Source of the DNA: Paraburkholderia atlantica
Lineage (GTDB): Bacteria; Pseudomonadota; Gammaproteobacteria; Burkholderiales; Burkholderiaceae
Reading direction: 5' to 3'
NCBI RefSeq assembly: GCF_009362785.1
Contig: NZ_WHNQ01000006.1
Location: 248,001 to 312,000, forward strand
Length of the DNA: 64,000 bases
The notes under the pieces are model-generated. The model was given only the letters and a program-made list of their open reading frames with translations, had not been told where the DNA came from and searched no databases. Shown piece by piece: positions 1 to 9,270 of this stretch. Every line of letters starts with the position of its first letter. The stretch's first letter is position 1. The position numbers were made by a program, and so were the translations under genes.

Positions 1-1
1 G

Positions 2-481
2 CGCGTGCGCCTCACGCGCAACCACAAGCTCTACGTGCTCAACGCCGATCGCATGCTCGATCAGGGCGACACCACGCAGGACGTGATGCTGCAGAACGGC
101 GACGTGGTCAACGTGCCGGACCGCACCGACAGCCGCATCTTCGTGATGGGCGAAGTGAAGACGCCGATCCAGGTGCCGATCATCCGCGGCCGCATGACGA
201 TCGCCGATGCGCTCACGCAGGGCGGCGGCATCCTGAACACCGACGCCAATCCGCGCCAGATCTTCGTGATGCGCGGCATGCGCGAGCATCCGACCACGCC
301 CGAGGTGTTCCGCCTCGATATGACGCAGCCGGACTCGATCATGCTGTCCTCGCAGTTCCAGTTGCAGCCGCTCGACGTCGTGTACGTGGGCACTGCCGCG
401 TCGACCACGTTCAACCGCGTGTTGCAGCAGGTGCTGCCGAGCGTGCAAACGCTGTTCTATCTGAAGCAGCTGACGCGCTGA
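2..481 (+). CDS. bceE: Polysaccharide export outer-membrane protein (Wza/BceE-like), C-terminal part
   Basis: The gene enters from outside the window, so only the last ~160 residues are present. The visible part has a soluble ligand-binding beta-grasp (SLBB-like) repeat of the Wza family, including the stretch FVMGEVKTPIQVPI. It ends in a C-terminal region resembling the membrane-spanning helix of Wza (VLQQVLPSVQTLFYLKQ). Family members form the octameric outer-membrane pore through which capsule or exopolysaccharide leaves the cell, working with the tyrosine kinase encoded next. The following gene is the kinase, 113 bases downstream, as in the Burkholderia cepacian cluster. The bce symbol rests on gene order and family rather than on a database match. 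Confidence 0.8.
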   Translation, partial: RVRLTRNHKLYVLNADRMLDQGDTTQDVMLQNGDVVNVPDRTDSRIFVMGEVKTPIQVPIIRGRMTIADALTQGGGILNTDANPRQIFVMRGMREHPTTPEVFRLDMTQPDSIMLSSQFQLQPLDVVYVGTAASTTFNRVLQQVLPSVQTLFYLKQLTR

Positions 482-594
482 ACGTTTGGGCTGTAACGTC
501 CCGCGCCGCTGTTGTAGAGGCCGGCGCGGGACGCGCAACGAAAGCAGAAGTACCGCTGACGCGAAAGCCGAAGCCAACGACACGGGATGGAACA

Positions 595-2817
595 GTGAGC
601 AATCAACTCTCTCCACACATGGCTGGTCCGATCAAGACCGAAGAAGAAGACGTCGTCCTCGGACAACTGGTGCAGGTGATCCTGGACGACATCTGGTGGC
701 TGCTCGCGATCACCGCGATTATCGTCACGATGGCGCTCGCCTACTGCTACCTCGCCAAGCCGACGTATTCGGCCGATGCGCATGTACGCGTCGAGCCGTC
801 CGACAGCATGTCGCAGGCGCTCACGCAAACGCAGACCGGCGCCGCGATCACCAGCGGCTCGACGTCGCTGCCGACCGACGCCGAGATCGAAATCATCAAG
901 AGCCGTGGCGTGGTCGCCCCGGTCGTGCAGCAGCTGAAGCTGAACTTCAGCGTGACGCCGAAGACGGTCCCGCTGCTCGGCAACATCGCCGCGCGCCTCG
1001 CGACGCCGGGCCAGCCCGCGCGTGCGTGGCTCGGGCTCACGTCATACGCATGGGGCGGTGAAAACGTCGACGTCGATTCGATCGACGTGACGCCGTCGCT
1101 CGAAGGCGAGAAGCTGCTGCTGCGCGTGATCGACGCGCAGCACTATGAGCTGTTCGCGCCGAACGGCTCGCTGCTGCTGCGCGGCGAGGTCGGTCAGCAG
1201 GCGCAGGGCGGCGGCGTGACGATGGTCGTCAACAAGCTGGTCGCGCGCCCCGGGCAGGAGTTCACCATCGTGCGCTCGAACGATCTCGACGCGATCACCG
1301 CGTTCCAGTCGGCGATCGCGGTGCAGGAGCAGGGCAAGCAGACCGGCGTGATCCAGATCTCGCTGGAGGACAAGAGTCCGCAGCATGCGGCGCTGGTCGC
1401 CAATGCGCTCGCGCAGTCGTATCTTCGGCAGCACGTGTCGAACAAGCAGGCCGACGCGAGCAAGATGCTCGACTTCCTGAAGAGCGAGGAGCCGCGCCTG
1501 AAGGCCGACCTCGAACGCGCGGAAGCCGCGCTGACCGCCTATCAACGTCAGTCCGGCTCGATCAACGCGAGCGAAGAGGCGAAGGTCTACCTCGAAGGCA
1601 GCGTGCAGTACGAGCAGCAGATCGCCGCGTTGCGTCTGCAAATGACGCAGCTCGCCGAGCGCTACGGCGACGACCATCCGACGCTCGTCGCCGCGCGTCA
1701 GCAGATGGCCGAGCTGCAGGCGCAGCGCACCAAATACGCGGACCGTTTCCGCGATCTGCCGGCCACCGAAGTGAAGGCCGTGCAGTTGCAGCGCGATGCC
1801 AAGGTCGCCGAAGACATCTACGTGCTGCTGCTCAATCGCGTGCAGGAACTGTCGGTGCAAAAGGCGGGCACGGGCGGCAACGTGCATATCGTCGACGCGG
1901 CGCTGCGCCCCGGCGCGCCGGTCAAGCCGAAGAAGATGCTGATCATGTCGGCGGCGGTGATTCTCGGGCTGATCGCGGGCACCGGTTTCGTGTTCCTGCG
2001 CCGCAATCTGTTCAAGGGCATCGACGACCCCGATCACGTCGAGCGCGCGTTCCATCTGCCGGTGTTCGGCCTCGTGCCGCAGAGCGCCGAGCAGGTGCAG
2101 CTCGAAAGCAGCTATGCGCGCGGCGGCGAACGGCTGCGTCCGGTGCTCGCGAATGCGCGGCCGAAGGACGTGACGATCGAAAGTCTGCGCAGCCTGCGCA
2201 CCGCGATGCAGTTCACGCTGATGGACGCGCGCAACCGCATCGTGATGCTGACGGGCCCGATGGCCGGCGTCGGCAAGAGCTTCCTCAGCGTGAACCTCGC
2301 GATGCTGCTCGCGCATTCGGGCAAGCGCGTGCTGCTGATCGACGGCGACATGCGGCGCGGCGCGCTCGAACGTCAGATCGGCGGCGTGCAGGAAAACGGC
2401 CTGTCCGAGTTGCTGAGCGGCCAGATTTCGCTGGAAGAGGCGATTCGCCCTTCGAATGTCGAGGGCTTGAGCTTCATTTCGTGCGGCCGCCGTCCGCCGA
2501 ATCCGTCCGAGCTGCTGATGTCGCCGCGTCTGCCGCAGTACCTCGACGGCCTCGCGAAGCGCTACGACGTGATCCTGATCGACACGCCGCCGGTGCTCGC
2601 GGTGACCGATGCGTCGATCATCGGCGCGTATGCGGGCTCGACGTTCTTCGTGATGCGCTCGGGCATGCACAGCGAGATCGAGCTGGCCGATGCGCTGAAG
2701 CGCCTGCGCGCGGCGGGCGTGCACGTGCAGGGCGGCATCTTCAACGGCATGCCGGCGCGCTCGCGGGTCGGCTACGACCGCGGCTACGCGGCGACCCAGG
2801 AATACCTGAGCACGTGA
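595..2817 (+). CDS. bceF: Tyrosine autokinase/chain-length regulator (Wzc/BceF-like)
   Basis: Inner-membrane polysaccharide co-polymerase with a cytoplasmic BY-kinase domain. One membrane segment lies near residues 33-53 and a second near 450-470. A long periplasmic part with coiled-coil helices separates them. The kinase carries Walker A (GPMAGVGKS, about 554-562), Walker A' (VLLIDGDMRRG) and Walker B (VILIDTPP, about 659). The tail has three tyrosines (Y727, Y731, Y737), the typical autophosphorylation cluster. Start is GTG at 595; no strong ribosome-binding site is visible, so an in-frame alternative is possible. In this family the kinase cycles between phosphorylated and dephosphorylated oligomers to control polymer length and export. 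It sits between the exporter and the glycosyltransferases, matching bceE-bceF-bceG order. Confidence 0.9.
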   Translation: MSNQLSPHMAGPIKTEEEDVVLGQLVQVILDDIWWLLAITAIIVTMALAYCYLAKPTYSADAHVRVEPSDSMSQALTQTQTGAAITSGSTSLPTDAEIEIIKSRGVVAPVVQQLKLNFSVTPKTVPLLGNIAARLATPGQPARAWLGLTSYAWGGENVDVDSIDVTPSLEGEKLLLRVIDAQHYELFAPNGSLLLRGEVGQQAQGGGVTMVVNKLVARPGQEFTIVRSNDLDAITAFQSAIAVQEQGKQTGVIQISLEDKSPQHAALVANALAQSYLRQHVSNKQADASKMLDFLKSEEPRLKADLERAEAALTAYQRQSGSINASEEAKVYLEGSVQYEQQIAALRLQMTQLAERYGDDHPTLVAARQQMAELQAQRTKYADRFRDLPATEVKAVQLQRDAKVAEDIYVLLLNRVQELSVQKAGTGGNVHIVDAALRPGAPVKPKKMLIMSAAVILGLIAGTGFVFLRRNLFKGIDDPDHVERAFHLPVFGLVPQSAEQVQLESSYARGGERLRPVLANARPKDVTIESLRSLRTAMQFTLMDARNRIVMLTGPMAGVGKSFLSVNLAMLLAHSGKRVLLIDGDMRRGALERQIGGVQENGLSELLSGQISLEEAIRPSNVEGLSFISCGRRPPNPSELLMSPRLPQYLDGLAKRYDVILIDTPPVLAVTDASIIGAYAGSTFFVMRSGMHSEIELADALKRLRAAGVHVQGGIFNGMPARSRVGYDRGYAATQEYLST

Positions 2818-2873
2818 CGCGCGCAGCGGACTCCAGCGCCGACTTCTGCCCAACAGGAACCGAGGACATCACG

Positions 2874-3815
2874 ATGAAACTGACGGTACTGGTACCGACT
2901 TATCGCCGCCCGGCCGATCTCGCGCGCTGCCTCGCGGCGCTCGAGCGGCAATCGCGCGCGCCCGACGAAGTGATCGTGGTCGCACGCGTCGACGACGACG
3001 CGACCCATGCATGCCTGCGCGATCCGTTCACGCGCGGCCGCCTGCCGCTGGTGATCGCACCGGTGGACATACCCGGCCAGGTCGCGGCGCTCAATCGCGG
3101 GCTCGATGCCGCCAGCGGCGACGTGATCGCGATCACCGACGACGACGCCGCGCCGCGCCGCGACTGGGTCGAGCGCATCGCCGCCGCGTTCGAAGCCGAT
3201 GCGCGCCTGGGCGCCTTGGGCGGCCGCGATTGGGTGCACGAAAAAGGCCGCGTGCTCGACGGCGAGCGGCCGCTGGTCGGCAAGGTGACCGCGCGCGGCA
3301 AGATCATCGGCAATCATCACCTGGGGGTCGGCGCCGCGCGCGAAGTCGACATCCTGAAGGGCGCCAACATGAGCTACCGGCGCGACGCGGTGCGCACGAT
3401 CCGCTTCGACGCGCGTCTGCGCGGCGCGGGCGCGCAGGTGCACAACGACATGGCGTTCAGCCTCGCGGTAAAGAACGCGGGCTGGAAGCTCGTCTACGAC
3501 CCGCAGGTTGCCGTCGATCATTTCCCCGCCGAACGTTTCGACGACGACAAGCGCGACGCACAGACGATGGCCGCGCTGCGCAATGCCGCGTTCAACTTCC
3601 ATCTGATCCTGCGCGACCAGTTGCCGCCGCTGCGCCGCGAAGCCGCGTGGTGGTGGTGGACGCTGGTCGGCACACGGCTTTATCCGGGCCTCACGCATGC
3701 GGCGCTCGCGCTGCTGTCGAAACAGGCGCAATTGCGGCTGTCGCGCTGGCGCGAGGTGCGCGCGGGCGCCCATGAGGCGCGGCGCGCGCTGTCGAAGAGC
3801 GGAGTGTCCGCATGA
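2874..3815 (+). CDS. bceG: Family 2 glycosyltransferase (BceG-like)
   Basis: A 313-residue GT-A enzyme. It opens with the nucleotide-binding strand LTVLVPTYRRPADL and has an acidic metal-binding motif ITDDDAAPRRDW near residues 84-95, both typical of GT2 enzymes that transfer a sugar from a nucleotide donor to a lipid-linked acceptor. A tryptophan-rich hydrophobic stretch near the C-terminus may anchor it at the inner membrane. The reading frame is open upstream, but ATG 2874 begins the conserved fold and follows AGGAACCGAGG. It overlaps the next gene by ATGA, so the two are probably translationally coupled. The sugar transferred cannot be told from sequence. Confidence 0.85.
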   Translation: MKLTVLVPTYRRPADLARCLAALERQSRAPDEVIVVARVDDDATHACLRDPFTRGRLPLVIAPVDIPGQVAALNRGLDAASGDVIAITDDDAAPRRDWVERIAAAFEADARLGALGGRDWVHEKGRVLDGERPLVGKVTARGKIIGNHHLGVGAAREVDILKGANMSYRRDAVRTIRFDARLRGAGAQVHNDMAFSLAVKNAGWKLVYDPQVAVDHFPAERFDDDKRDAQTMAALRNAAFNFHLILRDQLPPLRREAAWWWWTLVGTRLYPGLTHAALALLSKQAQLRLSRWREVRAGAHEARRALSKSGVSA

Positions 3816-4972
3816 GCACCAAGGTTCACGTTCATCTGTTTTACGGCGCCGATCCGCGCTTTTATCGCAAGGGCGACGACATCGGCTGCCTGTACGGTTA
3901 TCACCACGCGGAGTCCGAAGCATTCGCGCTGACCTATTCGCAAGACGCGCGCGAAAGCCGGCCCGTGCGGCTCGTGCGGCGCGCGCTGAAGGCCGCGCTC
4001 GGTTTCGATTTCATCCATACGTGGCGCAATCGCGCGCAGATGCTGCGCTCGGACGTGATCTGGACGCATACCGAGCAGGAGTGGCTGTCCGCCGCGCTGA
4101 TGCTGCTGCTGTGCGGCCGCAAGGCGGGGCCCGGCGCGTCGCCGCTGCTGCTCGCGCAAAGCGTGTGGCTGCTCGACAAGTGGCCGTCGTACGGCATCGT
4201 GCGCAGCTGGCTGTATCGCAAGCTGATGACGCGCGCGGACCGGCTGACCACGCTCGCGAGCGAAAACGCCGAGCTGTGTCAGGACTATTTCCACCGCGAC
4301 GCGACGCCGCTGCTTTACGGCCTCAATACACGCGACTTCCCGGTCAACCCGCCGACGCAGTGGACGCCGCGTACACCGCTGCGCATCGCGGCGATCGGCA
4401 ACGATCGCGACCGTGACTGGGAGACGCTGATCAAGGCGTTCGGCAACGATCCGCGCTACACGGTGAAGCTCGCGACGCGGCGGCGTATTCCCGCGTCGCT
4501 GCGCGCGTCGAACGTCGAAATCGCGCTGTTTTCTGGCATCAGGAAGCAGCACGAGCTGTACGACTGGGCCGACGTGATCGTCGTGCCGCTGCGGCCCAAC
4601 TCGCACGCGTCGGGCATCACCGTGATGCTCGAAGCGGCGGCGGTCGGCAAGCCGATGGTCGCGACCGACGTCGGCGCGCTGCGCGACTATTTTCCCGCCG
4701 ACGAAGCCGCCTACGTGCCGCCGTTCATTCCAGAGGCGCTGCGCGCCGCGGTCGACCGGCTCGCCGCCGAGCCCGCCGAGGCGTTGCGCCAGGCGCAGGC
4801 AGCCGCGGCCGGTCTGCTCGCGCGCGATCTGACCACCCAGCACTACGCGATGCAGCACGTGCGGATCACGCGCGAGATGCTGAGCGCGCGCGGGCAGGCG
4901 AGCGCGCACACGGCCGCGGCCACGCACGAGCAACGCGCCGCACCCGCGCGCGAATCGCGCGGAGGCCTCTAA
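3812..4972 (+). CDS. bceH: Glycosyltransferase, GT-B fold (BceH-like)
   Basis: A 386-residue protein beginning inside the stop of the preceding gene (ATGA overlap). The C-terminal half contains the donor-binding motif HASGITVMLEAAAVGKPMV of GT4-type enzymes, with the E-x7-E-like glutamate. The N-terminal half diverges from common GT4 proteins. By position it is the second transferase of the cepacian repeat-unit assembly line, acting on the cytoplasmic face of the inner membrane on an undecaprenyl-linked acceptor. The C-terminal ~50 residues are alanine- and arginine-rich and look unstructured. Donor and linkage are not deducible here. Confidence 0.8.
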   Translation: MSTKVHVHLFYGADPRFYRKGDDIGCLYGYHHAESEAFALTYSQDARESRPVRLVRRALKAALGFDFIHTWRNRAQMLRSDVIWTHTEQEWLSAALMLLLCGRKAGPGASPLLLAQSVWLLDKWPSYGIVRSWLYRKLMTRADRLTTLASENAELCQDYFHRDATPLLYGLNTRDFPVNPPTQWTPRTPLRIAAIGNDRDRDWETLIKAFGNDPRYTVKLATRRRIPASLRASNVEIALFSGIRKQHELYDWADVIVVPLRPNSHASGITVMLEAAAVGKPMVATDVGALRDYFPADEAAYVPPFIPEALRAAVDRLAAEPAEALRQAQAAAAGLLARDLTTQHYAMQHVRITREMLSARGQASAHTAAATHEQRAAPARESRGGL

Positions 4973-4975
4973 GCG

Positions 4976-6478
4976 ATGTCGACGATTCCGCGCGCGAACC
5001 CAATACCGCCGGCAGGCGCGGCCAACGCCGGCGCCGCGAAGACCAGCGCGAGCGGGCTGCTGTCCGGCGCAAGGCGGGAATGGCTGCCGCCGCTGTTGCT
5101 GTGGCTGATCACCGCGGTGCTGATCGTCGCACATCAGGGCACGGTGCTGACGCTCGCGTTTCCGGTGCTCGCGATCCTGACGGGCCTGTGGCTCTACTTC
5201 AAGAGCCCGGCGCGCTATATCGGCTTCATGTGGTGGCTGTGGTTTCTGAGCCCCGAAGTGCGGCGTCTCGCCGACTGGTCGAAGGGCGCGTTCACGCCGA
5301 CGAGTCTGATCCAGGTCGCGCCGCTCGCCGTCACGATGATCAGCGGCCTGTCGCTGTTGCGCTATTACCGGCTGCTCGCGCAGCGCCGTGGTTTGCCGGT
5401 GCTGCTGATCCTGCTCGGCCTCGTCTACGCGTTCCTGATCGGCGTGATGTCGAGCGGCCCGCTCGCGGCCACCTACGACCTCGCGAACTGGCTTTATCCG
5501 ATCCTGATCGGCTTTCACATCATGGCGCACACGCGCCAGTATCCGCAGTACCGCGACACGATCATCAACACGTTCATCTGGGGCATGCTGGTGATGGGCG
5601 GCTACGGCCTGATCCAGTTCTTCATCATGCCGCCATGGGACGTGCTGTGGATGCTCGGCTCGCAGATGAACTCGCAGGGCGACCCGGTGCCGATGGGCGT
5701 GCGCGTGTTCAGCACGATGAATTCGTCGGGCCCGTTCGCGTTCGCGATGATGGGCGCGATGGTCTTCGTGATGGCCGCGCAGCACCGCGTGCGTTGGATC
5801 GCCGCCGGGCTCGGCTTCTTCTCGTTCGCGTTGAGCCTCGTGCGCTCGACGTGGGGCGGCTGGGTCATCGCGCTGTTGATCCAGCTGGTGAAGTCGAACA
5901 ACAAGGTGCGCGTGCGCATCGTCGCGAGCGCGGTGCTGCTCGCCGGCTTCTGCGTGCCGCTGCTCGCGGTCGGTCCGGTGGCCGAACGGATGCAGGCGCG
6001 CCTGAACACGATCGTCAATCTGCACGACGACCAGAGCTACGCGGCGCGTAACGAGTTCTACGCGAGCTTCGCGAAGACCGCGTTTACCGACGTGTCCGGC
6101 GAGGGCATGGGCGCGACCGGCACCTCGACGAAGCTTTCCAACGACGGCGGCCAGCTCGGCCAGTACGGCAACTTCGACAGCGGCGTGATGAACATTCCGT
6201 TCGTGCTCGGCTGGCCCGGCACCTTGCTGTACATGTCCGGCATCGTGTGGCTGCTGACGCGCGCGGTGCTCGCGTCGTTCAGGCTGCGCGACGACAAGTT
6301 CGTCTCCGCGTGCCTGAGCCTGTGTCTGGCGACCTTCGCGATGCTCGTGTTCACGAACTCGCTGGTCGGCACGGGCGGCCTGCTGCTCTTCATGGGCGCT
6401 TTTTCGATTCTTTCCGCGGTTCACTACGAAAAAATGAACCGCGCACGCACGCAATTTCTCCACGGAGGCACGGATTGA
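4976..6478 (+). CDS. bceI: Polysaccharide polymerase, Wzy/O-antigen-ligase-like (BceI-like)
   Basis: A 500-residue integral membrane protein with about ten to twelve hydrophobic segments. A large periplasmic loop lies near residues 335-400 (SYAARNEFYASFAKTAF region), as in Wzy polymerases and O-antigen ligases. Family members join lipid-linked repeat units on the periplasmic side. It starts 3 bases after the upstream stop and overlaps the next start by 4 bases (TTGA), so it is part of one tightly packed operon. Wzy sequences are poorly conserved, so the assignment rests on topology and position between glycosyltransferases. Confidence 0.82.
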   Translation: MSTIPRANPIPPAGAANAGAAKTSASGLLSGARREWLPPLLLWLITAVLIVAHQGTVLTLAFPVLAILTGLWLYFKSPARYIGFMWWLWFLSPEVRRLADWSKGAFTPTSLIQVAPLAVTMISGLSLLRYYRLLAQRRGLPVLLILLGLVYAFLIGVMSSGPLAATYDLANWLYPILIGFHIMAHTRQYPQYRDTIINTFIWGMLVMGGYGLIQFFIMPPWDVLWMLGSQMNSQGDPVPMGVRVFSTMNSSGPFAFAMMGAMVFVMAAQHRVRWIAAGLGFFSFALSLVRSTWGGWVIALLIQLVKSNNKVRVRIVASAVLLAGFCVPLLAVGPVAERMQARLNTIVNLHDDQSYAARNEFYASFAKTAFTDVSGEGMGATGTSTKLSNDGGQLGQYGNFDSGVMNIPFVLGWPGTLLYMSGIVWLLTRAVLASFRLRDDKFVSACLSLCLATFAMLVFTNSLVGTGGLLLFMGAFSILSAVHYEKMNRARTQFLHGGTD

Positions 6479-7704
6479 GAGTCGCCATAGTCACGCACGT
6501 AGTGCGTCATAACGACGGCCAGGGGCGCGTCAATCACGAGATCGCACGCGCGGCGCTCGACGAGAACATCCGCGTGACGCTGGTCGCGTCGCACGTGGCG
6601 CCCGAGCTGCTCGCGCATCCGAACGTGCGCTGGGCGCCGGTGAAGATCGGCCGCTGGTGGCCGACCAATCTGCTGCGCCAGCAGGTGTTCGCGCTGAAGA
6701 GCGCGCTGTGGCTGCGCGCGCATCGGCGCGACTACGACGTGCTGCACGTGAACGGCTTCATCACCTGGATGCGCGCCGACGTCAATACCTCGCATTTCGT
6801 GCATAGCGGCTGGTTCGCGAGCAAGTACTACCCGTTCGGTTTGACGAAGGGCGTGTGGTCCGCGTACCAGTCGGTCTATACGCGCTGCAACGCACTGCTC
6901 GAACGCTGGGCCTACCGGCGCTCGAAGGTGATCACCGCGGTGTCGCAGAAGGTCGCCGACGAAATCCGCGCGATCGGCCTCACGCCGCGCAACCGCGTGG
7001 ACGTGATCTACAACGGCGTCGACACGCAGGGCTTCGCGGCGGCGAGCGGCGATCGCGCGAAGTTCCGCTTACCGGACGATGCGTTCCTGCTGCTGTTCGT
7101 CGGCGATCTGCGCACCCCGCGCAAGAATCTCGGCACCGTGCTCGCCGCGTTGAAGCATCTGCCCGAGCATGTGCAGATCGCGGTGGCCGGCTTTCTGCCT
7201 GGCAGCCCGTACCCGGACGAGGCGAAGGCGCTCGGCATCGCGCATCGCGTGCATTTTCTCGGGCTCGTGAAGGAGATGCCGGTGCTGATGCATTCGGTCG
7301 ACGCGTTCGTGTTTCCATCGCGCTACGAAGCGATGAGCCTGTCGCTGCTCGAAGCGATGGCCGCAGGCCTGCCCGTCGTAACCGCGCGCACCGCCGGCGG
7401 CGCCGAGATCATCACGCCCGAGTGCGGCATCGTGCTCGACGATCCCGACGACCCGCAGGCGCTCGCTCGCGCGGTCGCGCAACTGGCCGGCGACGACACC
7501 GCGCGCCGCGCGATGGGCCAAGCCGCGAGCGAGCTCGCAACCGGCTTCGGCTGGGCGCGCATGGCCGCGCAATACATCGCGCTGTACCGGCAACTGGCCG
7601 GGCAGCAGGAAAACCGCCGGCGTAGCCAGACCGAAGCGACGGTTGTCGCGCAGAACGATGCGCTGACGCTGAACCATCTCGCCGGACAGAAGAGCGTGGA
7701 ATGA
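6475..7704 (+). CDS. bceJ: Family 4 glycosyltransferase (BceJ-like), TTG start
   Basis: A 409-residue GT4 enzyme. The fold begins with LRVAIVTHVVRHNDGQGR, whose first residue is encoded by TTG at 6475. GGAGG lies 6-10 bases upstream and the TTG overlaps the preceding TGA (TTGA), which makes it the best start; the frame is open further upstream but runs inside bceI. The C-terminal domain has the donor-binding motif PSRYEAMSLSLLEAMAAGLP with both conserved glutamates. Predicted role is cytoplasmic transfer of a sugar during assembly of the exopolysaccharide repeat unit. Confidence 0.85.
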   Translation: MRVAIVTHVVRHNDGQGRVNHEIARAALDENIRVTLVASHVAPELLAHPNVRWAPVKIGRWWPTNLLRQQVFALKSALWLRAHRRDYDVLHVNGFITWMRADVNTSHFVHSGWFASKYYPFGLTKGVWSAYQSVYTRCNALLERWAYRRSKVITAVSQKVADEIRAIGLTPRNRVDVIYNGVDTQGFAAASGDRAKFRLPDDAFLLLFVGDLRTPRKNLGTVLAALKHLPEHVQIAVAGFLPGSPYPDEAKALGIAHRVHFLGLVKEMPVLMHSVDAFVFPSRYEAMSLSLLEAMAAGLPVVTARTAGGAEIITPECGIVLDDPDDPQALARAVAQLAGDDTARRAMGQAASELATGFGWARMAAQYIALYRQLAGQQENRRRSQTEATVVAQNDALTLNHLAGQKSVE

Positions 7705-7774
7705 GCGCGCGAACCGCGCCATCCACGCCAGGACATCGCAACTCACCGCAAGCAACACACAGGGGTACACCATC

Positions 7775-8941
7775 ATGACGACTGGCTCAATCAAATCACT
7801 GCAAATCGGGATGCACTGGTTTCCCGAACGCGCGGGCGGCCTCGACCGCATGTACTACTCGCTGGTCGGCGCGCTGCCCGGCGCGGGCGTCGCGGTGCGC
7901 GGCGTCGTCGCCGGCTCGCCGAAAGTCGCGGCCGATACCGGTGGCGCGATCAACGGCTTCGGACCCGCCGCGCAACCGCTGCCGTTGCGGCTGATGGCGG
8001 CACGCCGCGCGTTGCGCCATGAAATCCGCAGCTCGCGGCCCGACGTGATTTCGTCGCACTTCGCGCTCTATACGTTTGCGGGCCTCGACGTGACGCGCGG
8101 CATTCCGCAGGTGTCGCATTTTCAGGGGCCGTGGGCCGACGAGAGCCACGTCGAAGGCGCCGATTCGCTCGGCCAGCGCGCGAAGCGTTATCTGGAGCAG
8201 TCGGTGTATGCGCGTTCGTCGCGGCTGATCGTACTGTCGGACGCGTTCGGCAAGATCCTGACGGCGCGCTACGGCATCTCGCCGGAGCGCGTGCGCGTGG
8301 TGCCGGGCTGCGTCGATGTCGAGCAGTTCAATCTGCCGATCACGCAAGCCGAAGCGCGTTTGCGTCTGCAATTGCCGCAGGATCGGCCGATCGTGCTGGC
8401 GGTGCGGCGGCTGGTGCGGCGCATGGGCCTCGAAGATCTGATCGATGCGGTCAAGCTGGTGAAACGCAGTGCGCCCGACGTACTGCTGCTGATCGCGGGC
8501 AAGGGGCGGCTCGAAAGCGAGCTTCAGGCGCGCATCGACGACGCGGGGCTCGAACACAACGTGAAGCTGCTCGGTTTCGTGCCCGACCAGCATTTGGCGG
8601 CGCTGTATCGCGCGGCCAATCTCAGCGTCGTGCCGACGGTCGCGCTGGAAGGCTTCGGGCTCATCACGGTCGAATCGCTTGCGTCGGGTACGCCGGTGCT
8701 GGTGACGCCGGTCGGCGGATTGCCTGAGGCGGTGGCGGGCTTGTCGCCCGATCTGGTGTTGCCGCAGACCGGCGCAGCGGCGATCGCCGCGGGACTCGCC
8801 GGCGCGCTGAACGGCACACTAAAGCTGCCCGATGAGGATGCATGCCGCCGCTATGCGCGCGAGCACTTCGATAACGCGGTGATCGCGAAGCGAGTCGCGG
8901 CGGTGTATGCCGAAGCGATCGCGGGGGACGCGTTGCATTGA
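7775..8941 (+). CDS. bceK: Family 4 glycosyltransferase (BceK-like)
   Basis: A 388-residue retaining GT-B enzyme. It has a glycine-rich N-terminal acceptor-domain motif (FPERAGGLDRMYYSLVGALP) and the C-terminal donor motif PTVALEGFGLITVESLASGT followed by VLVTPVGGLPEAV. ATG 7775 is preceded by AGGGG at 9-13 bases. It lies 70 bases after the preceding transferase, the largest gap in this operon apart from those flanking bceF, and is its last gene. By position it corresponds to BceK of the cepacian cluster; linkage and donor are unknown. Confidence 0.85.
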   Translation: MTTGSIKSLQIGMHWFPERAGGLDRMYYSLVGALPGAGVAVRGVVAGSPKVAADTGGAINGFGPAAQPLPLRLMAARRALRHEIRSSRPDVISSHFALYTFAGLDVTRGIPQVSHFQGPWADESHVEGADSLGQRAKRYLEQSVYARSSRLIVLSDAFGKILTARYGISPERVRVVPGCVDVEQFNLPITQAEARLRLQLPQDRPIVLAVRRLVRRMGLEDLIDAVKLVKRSAPDVLLLIAGKGRLESELQARIDDAGLEHNVKLLGFVPDQHLAALYRAANLSVVPTVALEGFGLITVESLASGTPVLVTPVGGLPEAVAGLSPDLVLPQTGAAAIAAGLAGALNGTLKLPDEDACRRYAREHFDNAVIAKRVAAVYAEAIAGDALH

Positions 8942-8979
8942 AGCGCAGCGGCGACGCTTCGATGAAATGAAACGACAGG

Positions 8980-9008
8980 CGAGGCCGGATCGTGGCGATC
9001 GGGCCTCG
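8980..9008 (+). terminator. Hairpin after bceK, possible terminator
   Basis: Arms CGAGGCCGGATC and GATCGGGCCTCG pair over 12 positions with one mismatch around a GTGGC loop, 38 bases after the bceK stop. There is no U-tract, so it may be a weak or Rho-assisted end, or merely an mRNA-stabilising hairpin. Confidence 0.4.
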
Positions 9009-9161
9009 CGTTCATGCCGCCGCAGGGCTAACGAAAAAAACAGGCTATCAATAACGGCATTTTTCTTTCGAACTTGAGCCCGGATCAGCCCTTGGTCACG
9101 CATTTTTCGACGTTATTTTTCAAAACCCTCAAACGTGTCGCCCGGCGTCGACTTCGTCACG

Positions 9162-9188
9162 TTGACGTCACACATCCGCGACGATAAT
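9162..9188 (+). promoter_or_regulatory. Candidate sigma-70 promoter of the chemosensory operon
   Basis: TTGACG (9162-9167) and GATAAT (9183-9188) each match five of six consensus bases, but the spacer is a short 15 bases. It is 82 bases upstream of the kinase start. No good flagellar sigma-28 promoter was recognised, which fits a system not tied to motility. Confidence 0.4.
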
Positions 9189-9270
9189 CCCCGCGCCCGA
9201 AAGTACAAAAACACACGGGCGTCCCGCTCAAAGCGGGGACCTTGTATTTTCAGACCTCGGGGATTCTCAG

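Larger units (their letters stand above)
8942..9270. other. Intergenic region between the bce-I operon and the chemosensory operon
   Basis: 329 bases without a convincing gene. It contains an imperfect 12-base-arm hairpin at 8980-9008, an AT-rich stretch from about 9030 to 9130, a candidate sigma-70 promoter at 9162-9188 and a short hairpin at 9221-9240 in the presumed leader of the kinase gene. Confidence 0.7.

Noticed and set aside
1042..2853. Long 603-residue open frame on the - strand across bceF
   Set aside because: High-GC shadow of the bceF codons: arginine/histidine-rich translation, no domain, and the + strand frame has clear kinase motifs.
3680..6463. 927-residue open frame on the - strand across bceG-bceI
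   Set aside because: Shadow frame rich in His, Arg and Gln with no family resemblance; it covers three well-supported + strand genes.
9162..9200. Flagellar sigma-28 promoter for the chemosensory operon (GCGACGATAA)
   Set aside because: It partly resembles the -10 of sigma-28 but there is no TAAA-type -35 at the right distance.
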